From Mercenaria mercenaria (taxonomy: Eukaryota > Mollusca > Bivalvia > Venerida > Veneridae): a stretch of 64,000 nucleotides of DNA. Shown here piece by piece: positions 1 to 24,209 of this stretch (positions within the stretch are counted from its first letter, which is position 1; every line of letters begins with the position of its first letter). Below the pieces are notes generated by a model. The model did no database searches. It was not told where the DNA came from and saw nothing but the letters and a program-made list of their open reading frames with translations. Location of the stretch: the NCBI RefSeq assembly GCF_021730395.1, contig NC_069362.1, forward strand, positions 36,040,501 through 36,104,500, in the 5' to 3' direction. The translations under genes were made by a program, and so were the position numbers.

Positions 1-280
1 AGTTATTTTGATATTAACCCAAATTATTGTAAAAGATGAAATTCTGAGGACAAATTTTTTTATAACACTATGTTTTACTTAATAGTTAATAATCTAAAGA
101 GTTGCATTTCTGTAAAATGGAATTTTGTACAAACAAGCGTCAAAATTATCTATAATATGTAGTGAACTTAATTAACATAACCTTTTTGAGGAAATCAATA
201 ATTTGCTAGTATCTTCTGGTGAAACTGATTGGCTCTTGGCTTAACTGTAAACCAGTCAAGCTGTGTGTAGATATACTGAC

Positions 281-14200
<13,920 letters not shown>

Positions 14201-14232
14201 CTCTTTTCACTGACACTTGATTCAACAACAAT
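14201..14232 (-). other. FIGNL1: FIGNL1 5' UTR part of the first coding exon
   Basis: On the minus strand a TTTTCAG acceptor ends at 14233 and is followed by 32 bases before the start ATG. This suggests that at least one non-coding 5' exon lies further upstream (above 14.5 kb). I could not identify that exon or the promoter. Confidence 0.55.
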
Positions 14233-14261
14233 CTGAAAATAAACTTAAATTGATACTTAGG

Positions 14262-14471
14262 TACTGTAAAATCATTTAATTTCGTGGGCATGAAATTTCG
14301 TGGTTTTGTTCTAAACGGCAATTTCGTGGGGATATGAATTCATGGATTTCAACTTTTGAACATTAAATGAATGGGAAGTTCACATGTTCGTTGGGATTAA
14401 ATTTCGTGGATTGACTCAACCACGAAATCCACGAAAATTAGTCCCCCACGAATATTAATGATTTCACAGTA
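14262..14471. mobile_element. MITE, TACTGTRAAATCATT inverted ends
   Basis: Starts TACTGTAAAATCATTTAAT and ends AATGATTTCACAGTA, with TA at both ends. Inside are TTTCGTGGATTGACTCAAC and CACGAAATCCACGAAAATTA. It is the best copy of a family also at 637-812, about 6643-6785 and 63060-63135. Tc1/mariner-like by its TA ends. Its left end lies 29 bp upstream of the FIGNL1 5' UTR-exon acceptor. Confidence 0.8.
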
Positions 14472-14640
14472 TCTTGCAGAGACAGCAAGTAGTAAATTTA
14501 AATTGTAGTTTGCTTGGGTCAAGGTCATTGCTACATGTACTTAAAACACAACATGGTTTTAACTCAATAACTTGTTAGATAACTAGTTAAATGAGGTACT
14601 TTTTCTTGTTTCTGATAAGGCAGTGACTTCAGGTCACCCA

Positions 14641-14918
14641 GGTATTCCATACATGCCAAGCCACCACTAAATGGCATTTTACAGGAACTATTCAACCCCC
14701 TATTTTCTTTTCATTTTTTTTCCGTTAATTATGATAGAACTTTCATGAAAAATAGGTGTAGGAAAAAGTGATGTTCTATATAGATACGTAAATGTGAACT
14801 GAAGTTGTTTTTTATATGAAACAAAGAAGGATTTGAATTACTGACCTTTCACCTCAAATCTGGATTTTGAACTAATATCTGAAAAATTGTCCAGGAAACT
14901 TGGCATGTATGGAATGGT
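14641..14918. mobile_element. Short inverted-repeat element
   Basis: GGTATTCCATACATGCCAAG at the left is inverted at the right (CTTGGCATGTATGGAAT). The inside holds a 180-bp block shared with the TIR transposon at 10049-10994. I could not define a target duplication. Confidence 0.55.
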
Positions 14919-14922
14919 AGCA

Positions 14923-15020
14923 GACACTTCGACCTCAAGATATTTCAACCCCAAGAGACAATTCGACCCCAGACGTTTCAACCCCAACTCCTTGGACATA
15001 TCGACCCCATTCTGTATGCT
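14923..15020. repeat. Array of TTCGACCCC repeats, inverted mate at about 20826-20937
   Basis: Repeated phrases such as ATTTCAACCCCAAGAGACA and TTCGACCCCAGACG. An array with the reverse complement phrase (GGGGTCGAAATGTC) stands 5.8 kb away. The two may be the ends of one large element. Confidence 0.6.
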
Positions 15021-15389
15021 TAGTTAAAAGATGTTAATTCATTTGAAAAGTGTGTATTTAATAATCCCTTTTAGAGATAATTAAAGATACTATATGTATA
15101 ACATGTAATAGAATGATGAAAATTGGACTGTGTTGATCTTTTCTTTTTAAATGTGATATAGGTTTGGAAAATGTTTAACATTAGAATAACCAAGTAAATT
15201 AAAATTACCAAGTGTGCCTCTAAAAATTCTAATGCCCCTCAACATTTTTGGAAATTTCTTTCATAATACTAACAGTACACATGAAATAGTTAAGATATTA
15301 GTATATCTGCATTTTACGGACAGTCCTAACGTGACCACTTTGATGTCCAAATAAAAACATCCTGTTGATTGTTAAATTGAACAAGTATG

Positions 15390-15700
15390 TCCATAGACAG
15401 AATGTCAAGCCCACCAGCTGTCAAGTGTGACCTTGACCTTGGGACCTGGTTTTGCACATGACACTCTGTCTCATAATGGTGAACATTCATGCCAAGTTAC
15501 ATCAAAATCCCACCATGCATGAAGAAGAAATGCTCCGGACAAACTTCAATTTTACCTTTGACCGCCAACTGTGACCTTGACCTTTGAGATAGGAACATGG
15601 GATAATAGAAATGACTATAGAAATAGACTATGGAAATAGAACAGCCTTAGCAATTTTGTTAAAGGCAGACTTCAGGAAAGTTGGATAAAATCTTTTCTCC
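15390..15700 (+). repeat. Degenerate GTGACCTTGACCTT-type interspersed repeat
   Basis: Contains two copies of TGTGACCTTGACCTT, and text similar to 29455-29890 (GACACTCTGTCTCATAATGG here against CGCCTCATTATAG there). Non-coding modular repeat fragment. Confidence 0.55.
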
Positions 15701-16009
15701 ATCAAATATGAGCCAGGTGTGATTTATAGTCCATTTCTCGTTAAATGTTCAGTCAACCCTCTTACTTTCATACATTTTTTCTTTTTACTAGATTGTCGAG
15801 CGTTCACTTCGTTTCTTTCCCGGTTCTGCCCAGGCATAATATGTTTGTGACACCATTTTGATGTGTTGTCCGAGATGTTGCAGTTCTCGGTGTATGATAA
15901 ATGCTGGTCAGTCTGGCCTCATCCGGATTAAGAAATTGTGGACCGCATCAAAATTTTCCGGTCATGTCCGTCGGACCGACGACTTTCCGAATGTCTACAA
16001 AAGTCACCC

Positions 16010-16842
16010 AGAGATCATTTCTACAACATATTTTTGAAATACGGCTAATAGTTTACAAGGTGAAGAAATTTAAAGATTTTCGTTTTAGTTGTCATGGAAA
16101 CCAAAGTTCTGCATAGATTTCAAATCTTTGGGCAATTCTGAAAGGGGGCCACCTGAAGGACCACTAAACAATCTTAAAAAAATTTGTAAAATATCTAAGC
16201 TCTGTGTCAACCTCTCTATTAGTTTGTGAGTCCTAGGCTCAAGCATTGCCAAGTTATAAGGGCTTTTTGCTCTATGTAAAACAAGTGACCCCCAGGGCGG
16301 GGCCTCTTTTCACCCCAGGGACATAATTTGAACAATCTTGTAAGAGAACCACTAGGCAATGCTACATACCAAATATCAAAAGCCTAGACCTTGAGAGTAT
16401 GCTCTTGTAGGGTGAGGCAATTACTTAAGATGATGATGACCTTGCAGTTTCAGGCAAGAAGATTTTAAGAGTTTTTTCCTATACAAGTCTATGTAAAACT
16501 TGGGACACTCGAGGCGGGGCCTCTTTTAACCCAAGGGGCATAATTTTAAAAATCTTTTTAGCGGACCATTAGAATTTAGATGCTGTCACATTCCAAATAT
16601 CGAGGCTCTATGCCTTGCGATTTTTGGACATAAAGATTTTTTTAAGTTTTTCCATCTGGTTGTCAAGGCAACCAGAATTCAATTATTTGAACAGTTTTGA
16701 AACGGGGCCACCCAAGGATCTTTCCTGTGAAGTTTGGTGTAAATCTGCCCAGTGGTTTTGAAGAAGATCTTTTTAGAAATTGCTGATGGATGCACTTAAC
16801 AGACATCAAGCAGTTACAAAAGCTCACAGGTGAGCAAAAAAA
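16010..16842 (+). mobile_element. Modular repeat element, 5' truncated, with GGTGAGC end
   Basis: Carries the same phrases as the 17528 element (GTGACCCCCAGGGCGGGGCC, GGTTGTCAAGGCAACC, TTTTTAGAAATTGCTGATGG) and ends AAAGCTCACAGGTGAGCA followed by adenines. No protein. Confidence 0.65.
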
Positions 16843-17276
16843 AAAAGATCCCATAATCCTAAACCTGATAAAAGAAACCTTAAAGATTTCTTAAATTGTG
16901 TTTTTAAAGTCATAATTGTCCCCAAAAACTAAAGTAATGTAACAGTTTTGACTTTTCGCTATGCTAATTAGAAGTTTAGTAACTCTTACTTAATTCTGTA
17001 ATGACATGAATTAATTCCCTTTTATTCTGAACATTTAAATCTCATTTGTTTAACAGAAAATATAAAGTTTGTTGAAATAATACATTAGTTCTTAGAGCAA
17101 TATTATGTATCTTTAAGATGAAAGAGAATTGTATTTATAATATGAGTAAAATATTTAATACTTATGACTATGTTAATAAGATACATGTATGTTAATATGC
17201 TAATTTCATACGAGTTTAACTGTTATTGAAAATTTACATAAATATTAAAGAAATTATTGCATCTAGGTCAGGGGCC

Positions 17277-17527
17277 TCCACAGCTGACTGGTTAAGGTTG
17301 CTGACTTCAAATCACTTGCCCCTCATCGATGTGGGTTCGACCCTCACTCGGGGCGTCGAATTTTTCATGTGAGGAAGCCATCCAGCTGGCTTACGGAAGG
17401 TCGGTGGTTCTACCCAGGTGCCCACTTGTGATGAAATAATGCATAGAGGGGCACCTGGGGTCTTCCTCCACCATCAAAAGCTGGAAAGTCGCCATATCAC
17501 CTATAATTGTGTCGGTGCGAAAAACAA
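17277..17527 (+). mobile_element. tRNA-derived SINE
   Basis: The head has an A-box-like CAGCTGACTGGTTAAGG and B-box-like GGGTTCGACCC, followed by a body with TCATGTGAGGAAGCCATCC and a GTGTCGGTGCGAAAAACAAA tail. A 5' fragment of the same family lies at 23071-23193. It abuts the modular element that starts at 17528. Confidence 0.75.
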
Positions 17528-18855
17528 AACAAGAGGGTCATGATGACCCTGGATCGCTCACCTGAGTAATATGAGCTACATGTTTCAAATGTCACTGATG
17601 ATAAAATATTAAGAAAGTCAGTAAGTCACATTCATGGTCAATGAAATTCAGTTTTATGATTTGTGTGCAAAACTGTGTATGTCATCAAAATTTCAAGGCT
17701 GTATCTTAAAAAACAAGAAAATAGATCAGTAGGTCAAGGTCACAGTCAAGTGACATCATATTACTTGGGGGTCATCAGGTAATTATAATAAAACAGTCTT
17801 GGAAATAGGATCAGATGATTTTTAAAGTATTTTTCCTATATAACTCACATAATAACTAAGTGACCCCAGGGTGGGGCCTCTTTTAACCCCAGGGGCATAA
17901 TTTGAACAATTTTAGTAGAGGATTACTAGACAATGCATCATACCAGATATCAAAAGGTCCTATGGTTTCAGACAAGAAAATTTTTAAAGTTTTTTCCTAT
18001 ATAAGTCTATATAAAACTTGTGACCCCCAAGGGCAGGGCCTCTTTTCACCCAAGGGGTACAATTTGAACAATTTTGGTTGAGGACAATAAGACAATGCTA
18101 CAAACCAAATTTCAAAGGTGTAAGTGTTGTGGTTTCAGACAAGAAGATTTTTAAACTTTTTTCCCTATATAAGTCTATGTAAAACTTGGGACCCCAGGGG
18201 CAGGGCCATATTTGACCCTAGGGGGATAATTTGAACATTCTTGGTAGAGGACCACTAGATGATGCTACATACCAAATATCAAAGCCCTAGGCCATGTGGT
18301 CTTGTACAAGAAGATTTTCAAAGTTTTCCCTATATAAGTCTATATAAACCATGACCCCTGGGGCGGGGCCATATTTGACCCTAGGGGGATAATTTGAACA
18401 ATCTTGGTAGAGGACCACTAGATGATGCTACATACCAAAAATCAAAGCCCTAGGCCATATGGTTTTGTACAAGAAGATTTTCAAAGTTTTCCCTATATAA
18501 ACCATGTGACCCCCGGGGCAGGGCCATATTTGACCCTAGGGGGTTAATTTGAACAATTTTGGTAGAGGACCACTAGATGATGCTACACACCAGATATCAA
18601 AGCCCTAGGCCCTGTGGTTTTGGACAAGAAGATTTTTTAAGTTTTTCCTTTCGGTTGCCATGGCAACCAGAGTTCTGCAGGGAATTAAATTCTTTGAACA
18701 ATTTTGAAAGAGGGCCACCCAAGGCTCATTCCTGTGAAGTGTGGTGTAATTCTGCCCAGAGGTTTTCAAGAAGATCTTTGTAGAAATTGTTGATGGACGA
18801 CTCAAGACAGACGACTCACGACGGACATCAAGCAGTCACAATAGAGGTGAGCTAA
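17528..18855 (+). mobile_element. Complete-looking modular repeat element (GGGTCATGATGACCC family)
   Basis: Begins AACAAGAGGGTCATGATGAC and ends GAGGTGAGCTAA. The core has degenerate units of about 170 bp with GGGGCCATATTTGACCC and TAGAGGACCACTAGATGATG. A DNA run of GACGACTC type precedes the end. It serves as the uninterrupted reference for the split copy at 1991-4811. Non-coding. Confidence 0.75.
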
Positions 18856-19414
18856 AAAAGCATCTAGGTCAGCAACTCTGACCCTATGTCTAGTATATTT
18901 GTTTGTCACAAATCCGGGGTCTCGGGCAGCCATTTCCTGTCATAACGCTAGTGGATCACATAATTTTCTACATCTAAAAGGGTACAGACGGCCCCTTTCT
19001 GTCATAACCCTTATATAGCATATATGCATATATGGTACAATGCGGGTTACAGACGGCCCTCTTCCGTCACAACCCGCAAGTTTCTTGGCAGATCCTCATC
19101 TATGGACTATAGTATTCATGGTTTTACTTGCCACATTTTATTTTATGATGATATTCTCATATAAATTTTTAATAACTTGGGTGTTCACTATTGTTAAAGG
19201 TTTTGTAAATAAATTTAAATTGTTATGCAGCTTGGTCTTTACTTGATCTAACTTTAGAGTAAACTTGATATACCCAGTGTATGAACCTAGGGTAGTAACC
19301 ACCCTGTTGAAATATCTGCTCTTTGGAGCTATTGACCATATCGACATTATGGATAAATCCTGTCTTCCGGTATTTCCATAAATAGGGTCAGGGGGGCAGA
19401 CGAGATTAACTGAT
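18856..19414. other. Intergenic, mostly unassigned
   Basis: Contains an imperfect direct repeat of GTTACAGACGGCCC and CTGTCATAACCC-like text at about 18975-19080. Nothing else is recognised. Confidence 0.45.
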
Positions 19415-19419
19415 ATAAA

Positions 19420-20200
19420 CAGGGGTGTGGAAATCCCAATATTTTTCCCTTGTCCACGGACATGTGAGACTTAAAAATCTACTTGTCCGCAGTCAAAATT
19501 TACCTGCCCGGATTATCAACATTTTAGCATGCACATAATTCTAAATTTTGGACAATAATCTACAAGTAGTTACAAAAGCAAACATAATAAAGCGTAATAT
19601 TGTAGCTGTTTCAAAAAAAAGAAGCTTTTGACACTTTAGCTTGTGTTCGTCCGCGAGGCCTAAAAGACTGCCCATCATGCCATGCGAAGCCACGTGAGAA
19701 AGCATGAAACTTTCTGACTGTCAGAAAACATCATACTGCCTGACTCGTACTAGCGAGTGCTTTGTGCTTTAACTGTTGACTTCCATTTTTGTTGGCAGAC
19801 GAAGTTGTAACAACCAATTTGTCCAAAACTTTGTGATATTTGTTTACGATTCCGGTTTCTATTTGCCGAGTTAGTGTGCAAAAATCACGCGAGATCGTAA
19901 CAGGGAACCAATCAGAATGCAGAGAAAGAGATGCTAAATTTAGACGCAGTATGGTTTTCCATAAACCTGAGAAATCGAGAGGCCGCTGAGCTGGTGAAAC
20001 ATCCGTTTTGTACGTCAAATTATTTTATAAACGCCATAAACTTGAAGCACTGTTTAGCGTTTCTGAATTATTCTTTCCTTTTTCATTTCAATCCAGAAAA
20101 TTTGTGCTTGTCCGCGGACAAACGGAATGTGAAAACTCACTTGTCCCCAGTCAAAAAGTCCCGAGTTGGACAAGTCGGACATAGGAATTCCACACCCCTG
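19420..20200. mobile_element. TIR DNA transposon, CAGGGGTGTGGAA ends, ATAAA target duplication
   Basis: The left end CAGGGGTGTGGAAATCC and right end GGAATTCCACACCCCTG are inverted. Subterminal TTGTCCGCGGAC-type repeats occur at both sides. ATAAA flanks both ends (19415-19419, 20201-20205). hAT-like termini with a 5-bp duplication, as for 10049-10994. No intact transposase. Confidence 0.78.
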
Positions 20201-20825
20201 ATAAAGACCGTGTACAATATTTGCAATTATATTTGCCAGAAGATAAGGATTTAGGAAAGTTCTTACTCTCTGACTATAGAAATATCATTTTACGACCTCA
20301 ACAACAAAATGTTTGCAAAAATAGTTTAACCTTAAAAAATGCGAAAAATTTCACACCTTCGGTGTTGAGCCACAGAAACAGCAGTATAGAATAAAAGATA
20401 GAATTTTTAAAAAAAGTAAACTTTAATGATATTTTTATTATATCTTTAATAATTCAACAATGTTTTATGATTATCTGCAATACTTTTTTTACTCATGAAT
20501 TTTCTTTGTTTAAACCTTGAAAAAAGATTATCTTAAACACTACCGCTATATAGCGTAATGGCCGATACCCCCCTCACCGTAAAACCGGAAATGGGTGTTT
20601 ATTGGTGGTTTATACCGGAAAACGGGACTTATCATATAATGTCGATATCAAGAATAGCATGACTGGAAAGGTTCATGCTGCGTAAAACTTAAGTGAACTT
20701 GAAAGTTGCTATTTAGACTTAGAGCATCCTACAGGATCAGCTTGGGTTGACACTATTAATGTCTGAGCAGATAGAACGGTTACAGTAATATTGGATCAAA
20801 ACATAAAACTATAATTTTATGAGGA

Positions 20826-20937
20826 GTCGAAATGTCTTGGGATTGAAATGCCTCTGGGGTCGAAAATTATGTGCAAGGGAATTCAATTTTGGGGTCGAAG
20901 TGTCTCGAGGGTTGAAATGTCTCGGGGTCGAAATGTC
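20826..20937. repeat. Array of GGGGTCGAAATGTC repeats
   Basis: Four to five copies of GGTCGAAATGTCTNG-like units, inverted relative to 14923-15020. Confidence 0.6.
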
Positions 20938-21198
20938 TAGACCTGAAGTTGCTGCTTATTATCAAATTTGATAGATCAACATAAATCATAATGAACGTGC
21001 TTTGTAAATAATTCAATAATAACCTTGAATAAAAGTAAAAATAATGCAAAATTCTACTTTTTTATGTTTACATTTCCCGGCCAATGCAAGAGTAACCAAG
21101 GGAAGTAATTTCGAATTACTGTCAATAAACCCAAAGAAAATACAGTAATGGTGGTAAAAACTGAATGTAAAGTACAGACATTAAAAGCGGAAACAATC

Positions 21199-21229
21199 CA
21201 CACACACACACACACACACACGCACACAT
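21199..21229. repeat. (CA)n microsatellite
   Basis: About 13 CA dinucleotides followed by CGCACACATG. Confidence 0.9.
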
Positions 21230-21806
21230 GTAAACGCTACTAATCGGGGATTTAAGTTATAAACCTACCAACTGGAAACTTCTTTATTTCTGCAGCTGCA
21301 GTCATCATATTTCTATCAACTTTTATTCTTATCATTTCTAAATTATCCGAGGCTTTAGATTAAAGCTATCTTCAATTGTTAAGCAATGAGTTTTTTTCAC
21401 ATACAAAACGGGGAATTATGTGTTTAAACCAACTGAGGAAAATGTGTAACAAACCGGGTGTTTGTGTATCGACGGAATGTGGAACTGTGTGTTTCAACAA
21501 AACGGGGAATTAGTGTACTGTACTGTAGTGACTAAATGAGGTACAAGTGTATAACTAAACGGGTGCGTGTGTATAGTTGAAACGAGGAACTAGCTATTGC
21601 TTACAAGCATTGTTGAACTTCGATATTAAGTAATAATGTATATTGTAGTTCCTTCATGTTTTAACTAAAATTTTCCATTAGGCATTCACAAGCTGTGCTA
21701 AGCAGACAATTTCTTCCTTCAATTCTGTCTAAATAAAAGAACTGATTTACAGACACAATATTGTAGACCAACATGCTACCATTTGCAGTTGTATTCTACT
21801 CGTTCC

Positions 21807-22090
21807 TAACCCGCATGCTTAGCTCAGTAAGTATAGAGCGTCGGTCTATGGATCGCGGGGTCGCGAGTTCAATCCTCGGGCGGGGCATATGTTTTCCGTG
21901 ACTATTTAATAAAAGACATTGTGTCTGAAATCATTAGTCCTCCACCTCTGATTCATGTGGGGAAGTTGGCAGTTGCTTGCGGAGAACAGGTTTGTACTGG
22001 TACAGAATCCAGGAACACTGGTTAGGTTAACTGCCCGCTGTTGACTGAAATACTGTTGAAAAACGGCGTTAAACCCAAAACAAACAAATA
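21807..22090 (+). mobile_element. Full-length tRNA-derived SINE with 10-bp target duplication
   Basis: The head has A box TTAGCTCAGTAAG and B box GAGTTCAATCC. The body includes GGTTAGGTTAACTGCCCGC and the conserved tail text CTGTTGAAAAACGGCGTTAA, then CCCAAAACAAACAAA. TACTCGTTCC is repeated exactly at 21797-21806 and 22091-22100. The tail text looks like one of the mollusc SINE superfamilies with a shared central domain, but I cannot name the subfamily with certainty. Confidence 0.88.
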
Positions 22091-22100
22091 TACTCGTTCC

Positions 22101-23070
22101 AAAGACAGTATTAACAGTCAAAACATATTAGTGGTTCCTATAAAAATCATTCGGATTAAGGAAATCATGTATATTCGAGTACAAAAAAAAAAAAAAAAAA
22201 AAAAAAAAAAACAGGCAACTTACCACTGAGATTATCTCCCAATCGGGGATAATATTATATTAAACATATTTTTCAATTGTTGTGTTCCTACCTTTGAAAT
22301 ATAGTATTATTATACAACTGTATATACATTGTATATATTATATGGATTTAAACTCTAGTGCCGTTTGCTATTTAATCATGGTACGTTTCAAAAAGTAAGG
22401 TATTACAAAACGGTAAAAAATGACTTTCCCAGAGTAGGATATGAACCCATAACCTTTGCTGAGAGCGAAGGCAAATTTGTGTTAAAATTAAGACGAAAAC
22501 AATAGAGTTATCAAGGTAATTAATTTGAATAAGATAGCACATAATCTTAAATCAGGAAGAATAACAGTGACAAAGCATTTATTTTTATCCGATAACTGGC
22601 TAACGAAAACTTGATTTTCTTAGAAAAAGATTTTGCGCATATTTGCAAAGTAAATTTCAGGTTTGATATGTGGAAACAAGAATTAAATATCAGTACTAGT
22701 AAGCAACGAAACGAAATGTGCTACATTGTCATAAGCACGCGCATGCCAACGCGATATAACAAAATGTCCCAAATATGTTACAATACTAATATTCATGACA
22801 TTGGAGCGACAATGTAACGTGTTTGTGTTAAATATGTCAATAATAATTATTGTTTCCTAGGCACAAAGCCGGCAACAATTTTCCTGTCAAGCAATAATGG
22901 GAATAAAAAAAGCCAAGAAAACATGGGTTTGTTTTAAAGTTCCAAGGTGTTTTTTTTTATTATTATTTAATCTAAAACATATAAAGCAGCAAGCTGAATA
23001 CAGAAAATGCGTAATTAAATGTTACAGAAGGCCATTATTTCTATGTTGAGAAAACATCTATAATGTTGAG
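22101..23070. other. Intergenic, poly(A) tract and unassigned DNA
   Basis: A poly(A) tract lies at about 22183-22211. The rest shows no gene or known repeat. Short open frames here have no recognisable content. Confidence 0.5.
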
Positions 23071-23193
23071 AGCCTCCGTGGGCCAGTGTTTAAGATCGCC
23101 GGCTCCGAATCACCTGCCTCTCACCGTTGCTGCTTCAGCCTCGCTTGGAGTGTAGAAACCTTTTATGTGAGGAAGCCATCTAGTAGTTTGACT
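23071..23193 (+). mobile_element. SINE 5' fragment
   Basis: CCTCCGTGGGCCAGTGTTTA and TTTTATGTGAGGAAGCCATC match the order of the SINE at 17277. It is truncated after the head and early body. Confidence 0.65.
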
Positions 23194-23518
23194 GTAAAAT
23201 ATTAACTATATTTAGATAAAAGAACTTTATTAAATTTTCTGTAAAAAAGAACAACACCTAAAAGAATACTTTTTTCTGTTTTATCTATACAAAGGAGATT
23301 TTAATCCATAAATATTTTAAAAGTATCGAATAAAGGATATCACACGAGTGTTTATTAAGCAAGTTGAAAAAAAAATACATGTAACGCTCAATCGAGCATT
23401 TCATTATCTTCATCCGACGAATGTGATACATTCAACGTGAAAAGACACAAATGCAATAATCTTTTAATCACATGTATTTGAACTTTTTCTGCTGAAAAAT
23501 CGAAATTTCTTATGTATT

Positions 23519-23538
23519 TTTTTTTTTTTTTTTTTTTT
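23519..23538. repeat. Poly(T) tract
   Basis: A run of about 20 thymines. Confidence 0.85.
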
Positions 23539-23684
23539 GTAATTTAAGACAAAGCCAATTTGACACACGCCTTCTGTCTTTAAAGAGGTTAAGACGCCAT
23601 GGTCGAAATGCTACTGCACCAGTTAAATAACAATCCTATTCAAGAAATAAGTCCAGTGTTATAAATGTTAGAAAGATGAATTTC

Positions 23685-24015
23685 AAATAAATTCCGCTTG
23701 TAATCAGGCATTCTTCACATTTATGTCAAATGAATTCAACTTGTAATCCGGCATGCCTTCCCATTTATGTCATATGATTTCCGCTTATAACCAGGCATGC
23801 CTTCCCATTTATGTGAAGAATTCCACTTGTAATCAGGCATTTTTCACATTTATGTCAAATGAATTCAGCTTTTAATCAGGCAGGCCTTCCCATTTTTGTT
23901 AAATGAATCCGCTTGTAATCAGGCATTCATTTCCATTTATGTCAAATGAATTCCACATCTAATTAGGCATTCCTTCACATTTGTCATGTAATGAGGCATT
24001 CCTTTCCATGTCAAA
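23685..24015. repeat. Minisatellite (about 45-bp unit, seven copies)
   Basis: Imperfect tandem copies of the phrases TTGTAATCAGGCATTC and CCATTTATGTCAAATGAATT. It ends about 200 bp beyond the stop codon of the ankyrin-repeat gene, possibly in or next to its 3' UTR. Confidence 0.8.
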
Positions 24016-24209
24016 TGAACACTAGAGTTAATTAGTACTATATCTTAATGTTTGTTTTCACCATTTCAAAGCAACTTTGATATCACAAGATGTCACCTTC
24101 ACTCCAATTTGCGTCATGATCATTGATTATGCACAGCAGATGATACTGTTTATGATAAATTGGATATAAAACGTATCAAATATGTATTGGTTAATATTTC
24201 CAATATTTC

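Noticed and set aside
23685-24015. CRISPR-like array
   Set aside because: Eukaryotic context, units degenerate over their full length, no constant repeat with unique spacers.
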